Source: Streptomyces shenzhenensis (GTDB lineage: Bacteria > Actinomycetota > Actinomycetes > Streptomycetales > Streptomycetaceae). Taken from it: DNA of 64,000 bases. A program made the position numbers and the translations under genes. Position 1 is the stretch's first letter, and each line of letters begins with the position of its first letter. Under the pieces are notes generated by a model that worked only from the letters and a program-made list of their open reading frames with translations, was not told the origin of the DNA and searched no databases. Positions 1-8,602 of the stretch are shown here, piece by piece. The stretch lies in NCBI RefSeq assembly GCF_021462265.1, contig NZ_JAJONF010000010.1, positions 1 to 64,000 of the forward strand, written 5' to 3'.

Positions 1-109
1 GAACGGCTGCGCCGACCACGTCAGGATCGCGTCAAGATTCGCCGGTACGCCGTTAGAGCCCCGTCAGCGACGCTCACCGGGCCCCGCACCGGCGCCTAGC
101 GTCAACGGC

Positions 110-628
110 ATGCGACGGAGCGGACCGGCGGGTTCGGCCGGCGACCGCCACTGGCGTGGCAGCGCCCGGCTCGCGGTGTGCTGCGCCCTGATGTTCGACG
201 CCATGAGCGTCACGGTCGACTGGGACGCCGGCAGCCTGTCGCCCCTCCGCGCACTGCTCTGGGTCACACTGTCTGCCACCGTATGCGCTGTCCTGCTGCC
301 GCCGAGGGTGACGGCGGGCCCCGGCTGGCTCGCGGTACGCACCCCCTGGCGCAGGCGAGTGATCCACACGGGTGCGCTGACAGCCGTACGGCAGTACGAC
401 GGCGTCTCCTCCCATCTGGTCCTGCGGGACGTCCACGGCCACCGCCTGGAACTCGATCCCCGGACCTTCACGCGCAACCCCCTGCTCTGGCACGAACTCG
501 ACACGGGCGTCCACCACTCCCTGGAACGCGGAACGCTGCGCCAGGGAGCGGACATCATCCAGCGAATCGGTCATCGCATCGACGACGAGACGGTCCAGGC
601 GGTGCTGCGAGCCTCGGGGCTCTCCTGA
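110..628 (+). CDS. Hypothetical membrane protein (PH-like C-terminal part)
   Basis: The product has 172 residues. Two hydrophobic stretches (about residues 19-31 and 44-64) are followed by a soluble part with beta-rich periodicity around a VVLRD-like segment near residue 103. The pattern resembles small Streptomyces membrane proteins with a PH-like domain, but I cannot assign a function. No clear ribosome site precedes the ATG at 110; an in-frame ATG at 191 is a possible alternative but would cut into the first hydrophobic stretch. The codon pattern is typical of the genome. It lies outside the biosynthetic cluster and is probably ordinary chromosome. Confidence 0.6.
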   Translation: MRRSGPAGSAGDRHWRGSARLAVCCALMFDAMSVTVDWDAGSLSPLRALLWVTLSATVCAVLLPPRVTAGPGWLAVRTPWRRRVIHTGALTAVRQYDGVSSHLVLRDVHGHRLELDPRTFTRNPLLWHELDTGVHHSLERGTLRQGADIIQRIGHRIDDETVQAVLRASGLS

Positions 629-684
629 CCCGCACCGAACGCCCACGCCCGCCCCGCCCATCAAAGCTCACCCTTGATGCGCCT

Positions 685-710
685 GAGATGACAGAAATAA
701 GCGTCATCTC
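685..710. promoter_or_regulatory. Perfect inverted repeat, likely operator
   Basis: GAGATGAC and GTCATCTC form perfect 8-bp arms around a 10-bp spacer. The repeat sits 25 bp upstream of the truncated regulator remnant at 735, where an autoregulatory operator would be expected. Its role is inferred from position only. Confidence 0.5.
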
Positions 711-734
711 GGTGATAGATGCTGGACAGTTCGT

Positions 735-860
735 GTGCCGCAAGACGCCGAGCTGGTCTTCGCCGACCACGTCGGCCGCTTCTACGCCCGCCATTACGGT
801 TTCCCGCCCATGGCTGCGTGCTTCCGGAAAACTGCCCCGCTCCGACTCATAGCGCCATAG
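735..860 (+). pseudogene. Truncated N-terminus of a GbsR/MarR-family regulator
   Basis: A 41-codon reading frame starts at a GTG. It encodes a segment of the form DAELVFADHVGRFYARHYG followed by FPPMA, which matches from memory the N-terminal signature of actinobacterial GbsR/MarR-type regulators, normally followed by the GRLLGYL helix. Here the match stops abruptly after PPMA, the frame continues into unrelated residues and ends at 860. The winged-helix domain is therefore missing. I read it as the 5' remnant of a regulator whose body was deleted. A real but very short peptide is the alternative. Confidence 0.55.
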
Positions 861-875
861 GCCAGGGAGAGTCCC

Positions 876-1409
876 ATGACGACCGAGCCCGACCAGTCCA
901 ACCACTCCTACCAGTCCGATGTGGCCGCTCTGTGCGAGCGCATCGACCGGGGCGACCCGGACGCCGCCGACGAGTTGATCGAACTGGCCGCGGTCCACGG
1001 CGACATGGGCGAACTGCGGCACCTCGCGGACACCGGCAACCCCACCGCGACCGACCAGCTCATCGAACTCGCCACCGAGCTGGGCGACCTCGCCGGGTTG
1101 CGCCGCCTCTCCGCCGAGGGCAACGGCACGGCTACCGACCAGTTGATCGAACTCGCGACGGAACAGGGGAACGCGGACGAGCTCCGGCGCCTCGCCGAGC
1201 AAGGAAACATCACCGCGGCCGAGCAGCTCGCTGACCTCACACGGCGTCTACCGAGATGCACGGGCCCCCGATGCCGCTCTCCCGGCACGACTCCGCCCGG
1301 GCCATCGACCCGAATCCGCAGGTCAGGCACCCTTCCCGGCCGGCTCCAGAATCGCCACGCACTCCACATGATGCGTCATCGGGAAGGTGCGCAATTGGCA
1401 CCTTGTTAA
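876..1409 (+). CDS. Repeat protein of 28-residue units, abnormal C-terminus
   Basis: The start ATG at 876 is preceded by a good ribosome site (AGGGAGAG). The first 120 residues hold about three tandem 28-residue units of the type TDQLIELATE-G-(D/N)-LRRLA-(E/D)-GN-TA, an alpha-helical repeat layout seen in small Streptomyces hypothetical proteins. After about residue 122 (LADLT) the repeat pattern breaks into an Arg/Pro-rich tail. That tail lies opposite a fragment of a trmA-type gene on the other strand, so it is probably not native. I infer that the original C-terminus was lost in a rearrangement. No catalytic motif is visible and the function is unknown. Confidence 0.55.
   Translation: MTTEPDQSNHSYQSDVAALCERIDRGDPDAADELIELAAVHGDMGELRHLADTGNPTATDQLIELATELGDLAGLRRLSAEGNGTATDQLIELATEQGNADELRRLAEQGNITAAEQLADLTRRLPRCTGPRCRSPGTTPPGPSTRIRRSGTLPGRLQNRHALHMMRHREGAQLAPC
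1323..1397 (-). pseudogene. 3' fragment of a TrmA/RumA-type RNA methyltransferase
   Basis: Read on the minus strand, about 20 codons ending in TGA at 1323 encode the segment FPMTHHVECVAILEP plus a short tail. This is the highly conserved C-terminal end of class I SAM-dependent RNA (uracil-5-)-methyltransferases of actinobacteria. Upstream of it (higher coordinates) the frame loses all similarity and reaches a TTA codon and unrelated residues, so only the very end of the gene is present. It lies convergent to and overlapping the odd tail of the repeat-protein gene. It looks like a scar left by a deletion or insertion at this junction. Confidence 0.65.
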
Positions 1410-1926
1410 GAAACATGCAGGTCAGGGGCGGTTTCGAGGCTGAATCGAAACCGTTCACAGAGCCTCGTGCGTCATACGTGCGTCACCGCGACAGCCGTAC
1501 GCCAGACGCGCGCAAAGATCATGACCGAAGCCCTGAGCACAGCGTACGCAGCGGCAGGCCGTGCCGCCGAGGACCTTGGGAGGTGGCAGGGACTGCGGTG
1601 TCCGTGGGGTGCCCCTCAGCTCCCCACACTTCCGGCGGAGATCCATGCTGAGCCCGTCCGGCCAAGGCCGGTCCAGGTTAGGCGCTTGCACCGCAGCGCG
1701 TCAGGCCCGCTCGGAATGTGCTGCACCGCCGGGGAGATCCAGCCAGGCACGTGATCGTGCCGACGTCAGAGTCAGCGCTGATCACCCAGGCCGGGGTCTG
1801 TGGGGGAAGGACACTCCTCACCGTACGCGGCGGCGCCGAGTTGCTCGGGGGGCTGGCCGTTCTGTTGAGCAAGGTGAGGGAGCCCGCCGACTGAATACCT
1901 GAAACCTTCCGCTGCGACAGCACCGG
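1410..1926. other. Intergenic stretch without a convincing gene
   Basis: This 517-bp gap separates the chromosomal debris from the first cluster gene. I see no recognised gene, RNA or mobile element. One 47-codon frame on the plus strand (1751-1894, GTG start, TGA stop) encodes a mildly hydrophobic peptide, but no ribosome site is well placed and it matches nothing I know. Confidence 0.5.
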
Positions 1927-2481
1927 CTAATGGCGGTCCCTCCCCACCGGCCACACCCGGTACTGCCGCTTGCCGTAGACCAGCGGCAGCCGGTCCGGGA
2001 ACGGGGTGACCCGCAGAACGCTGCCGAAGACCACGAGGTGGTCCCCGCTGCGGTGCTCGTCACTCACCCGGCAGTCCGCGATGGCGTGTGCGTCGTGGAG
2101 GAGATGGGGGCCGGCCGTGTAGGGATCGCCGGCGTCGTACTCCCAGCGCACGCGGTCGAAACGATCGGGCGCGCCCGACGCGAACAGTTCGGCGACCGGC
2201 TGGGCGCCGCCATGCAGCAGGTTCACCACGAACCGGCCGGTGTCCAGGACCGACCGCAGAGTGGGGCTGCCGCTGCGGAGGCAGACCAGCAGGACAGGCG
2301 GGTTCAGCGTGACACTGCACACCGAGGAGACGGTCATCCCGCGGGGCGTGCCGTCGGGGTCGGTCGTGGTGAGGACGGCGACCCCGGTGGGGAAGCCGCT
2401 CATCATGGCGCGCTGGCTCTCGGCCACGGACGCCGGAGCCGTCGGCCGTGCGGATTCGTTGAGTCGGGCGAGTTCGGTCAC
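1927..2481 (-). CDS. Flavin reductase (FMN-binding, DIM6/NTAB family)
   Basis: The product has 184 residues with the flavin-reductase split-barrel pattern: FPTGVAVLTT near residue 31, the conserved SVTLNPPVLLVCL segment near residue 56, and FVVNLL near residue 85. Such enzymes reduce FAD with NAD(P)H and release FADH2 for two-component halogenases and monooxygenases. The adjacent downstream-facing halogenase gene ends 71 bp upstream, which supports a partner role. The GTG at 2481 is chosen because a GGGAG site lies about 10 bp upstream and the family motifs begin soon after; longer in-frame extensions run into the intergenic gap. It probably shares a transcript with the halogenase. Confidence 0.88.
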   Translation of the reverse strand: MTELARLNESARPTAPASVAESQRAMMSGFPTGVAVLTTTDPDGTPRGMTVSSVCSVTLNPPVLLVCLRSGSPTLRSVLDTGRFVVNLLHGGAQPVAELFASGAPDRFDRVRWEYDAGDPYTAGPHLLHDAHAIADCRVSDEHRSGDHLVVFGSVLRVTPFPDRLPLVYGKRQYRVWPVGRDRH

Positions 2482-2552
2482 GGGGTGAAGCTCCCTGGGG
2501 CGACGGACGCTGCACCGCGGCGGCCGGAGCGGCCACCGCGGCGCCTGCGGGG

Positions 2553-4106
2553 TCAACGGCGCATGTGCGTGAAGTACTCGTACTGCGTCGGAAGCTGGCC
2601 GATGAGAGCGGCGGCATGGTCGTGCACCGACTGGAACTCCTTCAGCGCCGCGCTGTTGTCGGCGAGCGCGAGTGCCGGCGACGGCCTGAGGTCGATGCCG
2701 CCCATCCCGAGCAGGATGCACATGTAGGAGTACGGCGGCAGCCCGTGGTAGTAGGGGAAGACCGACTCGGTGTCCGGCAGCTGGTACTTCCAGTGCTCGA
2801 TCCGCTCGGCCAGACCGTCGGGCAGCTCCCGGGTCTTGGTGTCCTTCCAGTACTGCGTGTCGTTGCGCCCGGCGGCGGCGTAGTGCAGGGCGAGGAACTC
2901 GCGTACGCCGTCCATCACATGGGCGACGGAGTTGTTGTAGCTGTCGCGCTGCACCGGGTTCCAGTCGGGCCCGGGGAAGTTCTTGACCAGCTGCTCGGCC
3001 GCGTGATGGATGAAGAAGATGCCGGTCGACTCCAACGGCTCAACGAAGCCGCTGGTCAGGCCGATACCCACGCAGTTGTTCACCCAGGAGCGGTTGCTGC
3101 GGCCGATGCGCATCTTGATGTGGTTGGCCTCGGCGTCGGCCGCGCTCGGCCCCACGAACTCGCGCAGGGTGCGCTCGGCCTCGTCGGCGGACAGGTAGTC
3201 GCTCGCGTACACGTACCCGGTGCCGATACGGCCGTACAGCGGGATGGTCCAGATCCATCCCGCGTCCTGCGCGGTGGCGGTCGTGCAGGGCCGGATGCCC
3301 CGCGCCTCCATGTCCTGCGGCACCTGGAGGGCAACCGCGCTGTCGTTGGGCAGGGTGTTCTGGAAGGAGATGAAGGGCTCCTCCAGGGCCTTGTTGAGCA
3401 GCAGCCCGCGGAAACCGGTGCAGTCGATGAACAGGTCGCCGGTCAGCTCGCCGTGCTCGGCGGTGACCACGCTGCTGATCCAGCCGCGCTCGTCGAGCTT
3501 GACGTCCTGGACATCGTCGACGATGTGCTTCGCACCGCGGTCCACCGTGTACTGGGTGAGGAACTTCGCCAGCAGCGCGGCCTCGAAGTGGTAGGCGTAG
3601 GGGAACTGGGTCTTGCCCTGGTGCTCCGACATCGTCAGGCCCTGGGGCTCTTCGCCGTTCTCGTCGTACGGCTGCGACAGCATGGCGCCGCCGAGGTGAC
3701 GCGGGCTGCGCTCGGCGTCACAGATGTTGGCCATCACGAAGCAGTCCACGTCGAACCGGTCGGTGCGGCCGTTCTTGAGCCACCAGTCCGACAGCGGGAA
3801 GCCGTCGACGGACCGCATCTGCTCGAACGGGTGGTAGAAGTGATGACCCGGCTTGCGCCAGTTCTCGAAGCGCACCGCGAGCTTGTACGTGGCGTTGCAC
3901 GCCGGCATCCAGTCCGATTCCTTGAGCCCGAGAAACTCGAAGAAATGCCGGATGTCGCTGAACGTGGCTTCGCCGACACCGATGGTGCCGACCTTTCCGG
4001 ATTCGACGAGGGTCAGGTCGATGCGGTCCCCGAAGGCTGCCTTGAGGTACGACGCGGTTATCCAGCCGGCAGTACCACCACCCACGATCACTACTCTATT
4101 CAGCAT
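2553..4106 (-). CDS. FAD-dependent tryptophan halogenase, PyrH-like (5-position predicted)
   Basis: The product has 517 residues, the normal length of flavin-dependent tryptophan halogenases. Visible features are the dinucleotide motif GGGTAG (9-14), the catalytic lysine K75 in ATYKLAVRF, the WxWxIP motif (W284, W286) and the conserved glutamate E359 in EPLESTG. Segments throughout, including ASYLKAAF, VGEATFS and YHPFE, align by eye with PyrH, the tryptophan 5-halogenase of pyrroindomycin, better than with the 7-halogenases PrnA and RebH. I therefore predict 5-chlorotryptophan, but regioselectivity from sequence is an inference. FADH2 would come from the neighbouring reductase. A tryptophan-supply gene set and a bulky-pocket A domain in the same cluster fit this role. 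Confidence 0.93.
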   Translation of the reverse strand: MLNRVVIVGGGTAGWITASYLKAAFGDRIDLTLVESGKVGTIGVGEATFSDIRHFFEFLGLKESDWMPACNATYKLAVRFENWRKPGHHFYHPFEQMRSVDGFPLSDWWLKNGRTDRFDVDCFVMANICDAERSPRHLGGAMLSQPYDENGEEPQGLTMSEHQGKTQFPYAYHFEAALLAKFLTQYTVDRGAKHIVDDVQDVKLDERGWISSVVTAEHGELTGDLFIDCTGFRGLLLNKALEEPFISFQNTLPNDSAVALQVPQDMEARGIRPCTTATAQDAGWIWTIPLYGRIGTGYVYASDYLSADEAERTLREFVGPSAADAEANHIKMRIGRSNRSWVNNCVGIGLTSGFVEPLESTGIFFIHHAAEQLVKNFPGPDWNPVQRDSYNNSVAHVMDGVREFLALHYAAAGRNDTQYWKDTKTRELPDGLAERIEHWKYQLPDTESVFPYYHGLPPYSYMCILLGMGGIDLRPSPALALADNSAALKEFQSVHDHAAALIGQLPTQYEYFTHMRR

Positions 4107-4153
4107 CGAAAAACTCCAATTCTGTGACGAGATGGTTTCCGATGGGCTTCAAC

Positions 4154-4181
4154 GCCATAAGAGCGAGCGTAGGTTTGACAA
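4154..4181 (-). promoter_or_regulatory. Possible promoter of the halogenase operon
   Basis: On the minus strand TTGTCA (4181-4176) and TATGGC (4159-4154) are separated by 16 bp. They lie about 50 bp before the halogenase start and just after the hairpin at 4185-4216. No SARP-type repeat is present here, unlike the other biosynthetic operons. Confidence 0.4.
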
Positions 4182-4184
4182 GGC

Positions 4185-4216
4185 TTCGTCCACCACGTTG
4201 TTAAGTGGTGGACGAA
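4185..4216. terminator. Perfect 12-bp hairpin between ABC permease and halogenase
   Basis: TTCGTCCACCAC and GTGGTGGACGAA are perfect complements around an 8-nt loop. The hairpin lies 38 bp after the permease stop and before the halogenase promoter, fitting a terminator of the ABC operon. No T-run follows, which is common in Streptomyces. It could instead be an operator for the halogenase. Confidence 0.55.
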
Positions 4217-4254
4217 ATACGCAGGTGGTTCAGGTGAGGCGGACGGGGTTCAGC

Positions 4255-6798
4255 TCATTCGCGGCTGCCGATGGCCGAGGAGAGCCGGGTGCGCAGCGCC
4301 AGCCGGGCGGTCAGCAGCGTCGTACCGACCGTCAGGACGAGTGCGGAGGCCAGGACCGCCAGCAGAATCGACGGCGGACCGGCGGGCATCGCCCGGGCGA
4401 GCACGGCCTGGCTCAGCGGTACCAGGGTCGCGACGGCGACCAGCATGCCCAGCCCGAGACCGGCCAGCGCGGTCAGCAGCGCCTCCACCGTCATCATCCG
4501 CATCACCTGGCCCTGGGTGGCGCCGACAAGACGCTGGAGGGTGAACTCCCGACGCCGCTCGCCGGTCGCCATCACTAGCGAGTTCACCAGGGCGATGACC
4601 GCGTACCCGACGACCATGGCGACCAGGAGGTACGCCACCCAGGCCTGGGTGTCGTTCTGCTCGGCCGAGGCGGTGACCAGGTCGCCACGGTCGGCCGCGC
4701 GCAGCCCGGGCAAGGGCGCCCCGGAGCCGGTGAGTTCGGTGGCGAGCCGCGCGGCGCCGGAGCCGGAGTCCGCCGCGACCAGGATCTGCGGCACCGTGCC
4801 GTCGGTGGTGTGCGCGGCCACAGTGGCAGCGGGCATCAGGGCCGCACCGTATCCGCGCTGGTCCCCGACCGTCGCCACCAGGCGGGGCTCGACCTCGGTG
4901 CCGTCGCCCAGGCGCATGGGGATCCGCTCACCGATGCGGTGTCCTCCGGCGGAGGACTCGGGCAGGGCCACGGTGTCCCCGGTCAGATCGGTGAGGCTGC
5001 CGCTCACCGCACGGATCGCCGTGGTGCGCTCGATGCCCGTCGCGGATACCCCGGTAATCTGCACGGGGGTGCCCTTCGGTTTGCGGCCCTTGCCGTCGTA
5101 CGCCGCCATCTCGGCCTTGGACGGCTCCAGGAAGCCGGAGCTCGGCACGTAGGCGGAGGCCGCCGCCACGCCGGGCTTCTTGTCGATGTCGGCGGCCAGG
5201 GACGCGGGCATCCCGCCGGTCGCCGAGGTGAGCACCACGTCGGCGCGGAGGTTGTCCTCGAACGCCTGCTGGGCGCCCTGGTTCTGGGTCGTCTGCAGGT
5301 AGATCAGGGCGGTGGCCATGCCGGTGGCGAGCATGACCGGCATGACCGCTCCGGCCAGCCGGGTCGCCCGGGCCTTGGCGTTGAGGATGGCCAGTTGCCC
5401 GGCGAGGCCGGTGACCGCGCGCAGTGGCCAGCGCAGCAGGGCCGTCATCACTCTGGTCAGGGTGGGGCCGAGTAGACCGAATCCGGCGGCCCACAGCATC
5501 GCGGCCGGCGTGGCCGTGCTGCCCGCCGTGGCACCGTCGACGTTCATCGTGACCAACGCGAGAGTGGTGCCGCCCGCCAGACAGAGCACGGCGAAGACCG
5601 CGCGGATCCAGTTGAGCCGGCGACGCTGGAGAGAGGCCTCGGCCAGTGCCTCGGTCGGGCGGGTGCGGGCGGCGGCGCGCGCCGCGATCCAGGCGGCCCC
5701 CAGAGCGGTCAGCAGCGCCGCCCCGGCGCCCGCCACCATCGGGATCCAGCCGCTGCGGTAGATCAGCACGTCGGGCACCACGTCCGCGTCCACGAACCGG
5801 CCCAGCAGCCAGCGCCCGAGGCGCGGCCCGGGCACGCAGGCCAGCGCGGTGGCGAAGACGGCGACGGTGAACGTCTCGGCCAGCACCATGCGCCGGACCT
5901 GGCCGGGCGTCGAGCCGATCGCGCGCAGCAGAGCCATCTGCCGCTGCCGCTGCTGCAAGGACAGACCGAGTGTGCTGGCCACCACGAACACCGTGACCAT
6001 CGCGGCCAGCCCGCCGAACACCGCCGACATGGACACCAGGTTCTTGCCGTGGATCACCACGTCGGGAAACTCGGCACGGCCCCGTTCGTCGCCGGTCAGC
6101 ACGGAGACCGGGTCGCCCGCGAAGGCGTCGGCGAGCGCGGCCCGCACTCGGTCCCGGTCCGTGCCCGGGCGGGTGAGGACACCGATGGAGTCGACCTTGC
6201 CCTGCTGCGGAGCGAGACGCGCCGCGTCGGTGTCCGCGAGGAACAGGGTCCCGGCGGCGCCGGGGCCGCTCACCAGCCCGGTCACCCGGTATGCGGTCAG
6301 GGTGCCGTGCAGGCCGAGCGTGACCCGGTCGCCCGTCTTGGCACCCGCCCGGGCGGCGAGCCGCGAGTCGAGCGCGACCTGGCCCGCGGCGCTCGGGGCG
6401 CTGCCCTGGACCAGGCGGTACGGTCCGAGCCGGGCGGAGTCCCAGCCGTGACCTGTGGCGGTGACGCCGCCCTTGCCGCCGGCCGGAACGACCACGGCCG
6501 GGATGGAGATGTCCGGCACGGCCGCCTGGACACCGGATACCGCCTCGGCCTTGGACACGGCAGCGGTGTCGAGCCGGACCCGCTCTCGGAAGACCTTGTT
6601 GGAACCGGGGTAGCCCTGGTCCCCGGTGAGGACGATCGGTGCGGCCTGGAGCCGCTGCGGCGCGGCCAGTTCGCGTACTCCGGTCTCCAGCAGCCCGCCG
6701 CAGGCGATCACGATGGCGGCGCCGAAGAACAGCGCGATGAACGAGGCGACGAAGCCCCCCTTGTAGAACTTCAGGGAGCGCAGCGCGAGGCCGATCAC
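4255..6798 (-). CDS. ABC transporter permease, FtsX/MacB type
   Basis: The product has 847 residues. It has the duplicated FtsX layout: an N-terminal membrane helix (about residues 15-35), a large extracellular domain, a block of three helices near residues 260-400 starting with VFVVASTLGLSLQQRQRQM, a second extracellular domain, and a last three-helix block near residues 730-835 that includes the ALVNSLVMATGERRREF-type signature. Each FtsX block carries the conserved LLRAIG or LQRLVGAT coupling motif. Such permeases pair with a MacB/LolD-type ATPase and export or sense peptides. The GTG start overlaps the ATPase stop (GTGA), so the two are translationally coupled. A role in self-resistance or export is inferred. 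Confidence 0.9.
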   Translation of the reverse strand: MIGLALRSLKFYKGGFVASFIALFFGAAIVIACGGLLETGVRELAAPQRLQAAPIVLTGDQGYPGSNKVFRERVRLDTAAVSKAEAVSGVQAAVPDISIPAVVVPAGGKGGVTATGHGWDSARLGPYRLVQGSAPSAAGQVALDSRLAARAGAKTGDRVTLGLHGTLTAYRVTGLVSGPGAAGTLFLADTDAARLAPQQGKVDSIGVLTRPGTDRDRVRAALADAFAGDPVSVLTGDERGRAEFPDVVIHGKNLVSMSAVFGGLAAMVTVFVVASTLGLSLQQRQRQMALLRAIGSTPGQVRRMVLAETFTVAVFATALACVPGPRLGRWLLGRFVDADVVPDVLIYRSGWIPMVAGAGAALLTALGAAWIAARAAARTRPTEALAEASLQRRRLNWIRAVFAVLCLAGGTTLALVTMNVDGATAGSTATPAAMLWAAGFGLLGPTLTRVMTALLRWPLRAVTGLAGQLAILNAKARATRLAGAVMPVMLATGMATALIYLQTTQNQGAQQAFEDNLRADVVLTSATGGMPASLAADIDKKPGVAAASAYVPSSGFLEPSKAEMAAYDGKGRKPKGTPVQITGVSATGIERTTAIRAVSGSLTDLTGDTVALPESSAGGHRIGERIPMRLGDGTEVEPRLVATVGDQRGYGAALMPAATVAAHTTDGTVPQILVAADSGSGAARLATELTGSGAPLPGLRAADRGDLVTASAEQNDTQAWVAYLLVAMVVGYAVIALVNSLVMATGERRREFTLQRLVGATQGQVMRMMTVEALLTALAGLGLGMLVAVATLVPLSQAVLARAMPAGPPSILLAVLASALVLTVGTTLLTARLALRTRLSSAIGSRE

Positions 6799-7592
6799 TG
6801 GGCCGCTCCGTACTGCCTGTCGTGCGCCGTCTGCTCCTCGGCCCAGGCTCCGAGATGGGTCATGCGCTCGGCGACCACGTCGGCGGTCGGACGCTCCAGT
6901 GCGTCGACGATCCTGCCGTCGGCGAGAAAGAGGGTGCGGTCCGCGTGCGCGGCGGCCACGGGGTCGTGCGTGACCATCACGATGGTCTGCCCGGACCACT
7001 GGACGGCCTCGCGCAGCAGTCCGAGGACCTCGCGAGCGGTTCGGGTGTCCAGGGCTCCGGTCGGCTCGTCGCCGAAGACCACGGCGGGCCGGGTGACGAG
7101 CGCGCGGGCGATGGCCACCCGCTGCTGCTGGCCGCCGGAGAGTTCGCCGGGGCGGTGCTTCTGACGTGCAGCGAGGCCGACGCGTTCGATGACCTCGTCG
7201 ACCTCGGTGGCCTTGGGGCGGCGTCCTGCCAGACGTAAGGGCAGGGTGACGTTGTCCCGTACGTTCAGTGCGGGCATCAGGTTGAACGCCTGGAAGACGA
7301 AACCGACGCGCTCGCGTCGCAGCTTGGTCAACTCCCGTTCCTTGAGCCGGGACAGGTCCACGCCGTCGAGCCTGACCTCACCGGACGTCGGCCGGTCCAG
7401 GCCCGCGGCGCAGTGGAGAAAGGTGCTCTTGCCGGATCCGGACGGGCCCATCACCGCGGTGAAGGTCCCCCTCCGCAGACTGATGGTGACTCCGTCGAGA
7501 GCGGTCACCTTGTTCCTGCCGCCGCCGTAGACCTTGTGCACGGAGTCCAGGTGGATGACCGGGTCAGATGGTCCGGCCGGTGTTCGGTTCAT
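6795..7592 (-). CDS. ABC transporter ATP-binding protein, MacB/LolD type
   Basis: The product has 265 residues with a complete nucleotide-binding domain: Walker A GPSGSGKST, Q-loop in VFQAFNLMP, signature LSGGQQQRV and Walker B VVFGDEPTGALD. The sequence type is that of ATPases that work with FtsX-domain permeases. The ATG at 7592 has a GGGGA site 6 bp upstream and overlaps the end of the upstream membrane-protein gene by 29 bp. Its stop overlaps the permease start. It hydrolyses ATP to drive the partner permease in the membrane; the substrate is unknown but is likely the cluster product or a related peptide. Confidence 0.94.
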   Translation of the reverse strand: MNRTPAGPSDPVIHLDSVHKVYGGGRNKVTALDGVTISLRRGTFTAVMGPSGSGKSTFLHCAAGLDRPTSGEVRLDGVDLSRLKERELTKLRRERVGFVFQAFNLMPALNVRDNVTLPLRLAGRRPKATEVDEVIERVGLAARQKHRPGELSGGQQQRVAIARALVTRPAVVFGDEPTGALDTRTAREVLGLLREAVQWSGQTIVMVTHDPVAAAHADRTLFLADGRIVDALERPTADVVAERMTHLGAWAEEQTAHDRQYGAAQ

Positions 7593-8349
7593 GGGATTCC
7601 CCGTTTTCTGTCGGTGCTGTGGGTGTGCCGGTGCGAAGGCCACCCGGCACGGCGGAGAGCGGACCAGGGCGGTCGAGCACGCCCTTGGCCTCTGCGAGGG
7701 GGTCGCCGGGCGGGCGGAGCACCGCTTGGGCCGCGGTCAGGTGGAGCCGGGCAGTGGCCAGGAGAAGCCGGGCGGCGAAGGGAAGCAGGACGAGCGCGAC
7801 GAGCGCGAGCGCCAGTGCCCCGGGCAGGGTGTGGACCCACGCGAGCATGCCGTCCTCGCCCGTGAGCCTGCCGGAGACGTCCGTCGCCCGGTACCACAGG
7901 GGCAGCGTGAGGCAGCCGAGGGACAGCAGCCAGATGACCAGCGCGAAGAGGTCCAGGACCAGCAGAGGGGGGAAGAGGAGGATGAGGTAGGCGCAGTCGC
8001 GGACGATCGCGGGATCGGCGCAGCGGGTTCTGATGTGGGCGGGCAAGCCAGGCTCGGTGACCTCGCTGTACCGGTACGGGATCGGCCGGTCGACAAGTGC
8101 GGCGCGGCCCCGCTCGACTTGCGCGCAGCCCCTGATCACCCACGCCAGGCCGACGAGCAGCGGTACGGTCACCGTGAACTGGCTCAGTACCACGCCGCCG
8201 AGGAAGGCGGCCGTCGCCACGGCGAACAGGGCGCCCCCGACCAGGGGATAGCTGGCGAGGTAGCCGGCGGCGAGCCAGGGGGCGGCGGACAACGGGAGTC
8301 TGACCAGGGAGGCCGGTGGGCGCAGGCGCCCGGGTGCCGGCCTGGTCAC
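7564..8349 (-). CDS. Sensor-domain-like integral membrane protein
   Basis: The product has 261 residues with four to five hydrophobic segments (around residues 22-42, 46-68, 128-150 and 185-205). The middle part (DRPIPYRYSEVTEPGLPAH) resembles the putative sensor domain that precedes some actinobacterial histidine kinases, but no kinase domain follows. Placed between a regulator and an ABC exporter in an overlapping operon, it probably helps sense a membrane-active compound or modulates the transporter. The ATG at 8349 overlaps the stop of the upstream small gene (ATGA). The family assignment is from memory of the pattern and is moderate in certainty. Confidence 0.7.
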   Translation of the reverse strand: MTRPAPGRLRPPASLVRLPLSAAPWLAAGYLASYPLVGGALFAVATAAFLGGVVLSQFTVTVPLLVGLAWVIRGCAQVERGRAALVDRPIPYRYSEVTEPGLPAHIRTRCADPAIVRDCAYLILLFPPLLVLDLFALVIWLLSLGCLTLPLWYRATDVSGRLTGEDGMLAWVHTLPGALALALVALVLLPFAARLLLATARLHLTAAQAVLRPPGDPLAEAKGVLDRPGPLSAVPGGLRTGTPTAPTENGESHEPNTGRTI

Positions 8350-8579
8350 TCGATCCTCCGCAGCATGTCGTCGATCGAGCTCACCTTGGCCTTCAGCTCG
8401 GCCAGTTCGGTCTGCAGTGCCTCCTGCCGGGCGACTGCCTCCTCGGCGAGCTTGCGGTACGAGGCCATGGCCACGGCGTCAGCGCGGTGGCGCTGCAGTC
8501 TGAAGTTCGAGACCACCGCCGCCGTGATACCTCCGACGACGATCAAGACGATGGCGATGGCGACAACAGCGCCGGTCAT
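8346..8579 (-). CDS. Small single-helix membrane protein with coiled coil
   Basis: The product has 77 residues: one N-terminal transmembrane helix (about residues 4-24) followed by a charged, heptad-rich stretch (residues 40-76, EALQTELAELKAKVSSIDDM) that should form a coiled coil. Its gene sits 23 bp after the regulator and overlaps the sensor-like gene by ATGA. The shape, one helix plus cytoplasmic coiled coil, resembles phage-shock and ABC-associated accessory proteins. The function is unknown; a scaffold between the sensor-like protein and the regulator or transporter is only a guess. Confidence 0.75.
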   Translation of the reverse strand: MTGAVVAIAIVLIVVGGITAAVVSNFRLQRHRADAVAMASYRKLAEEAVARQEALQTELAELKAKVSSIDDMLRRIE

Positions 8580-8602
8580 GTCAGGGTCCCCCTCATAACG
8601 TT

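Noticed and set aside
1751..1894. 47-codon plus-strand frame in the intergenic gap
   Set aside because: No ribosome site at a useful distance and no recognisable sequence; left as an uncertain open frame only.
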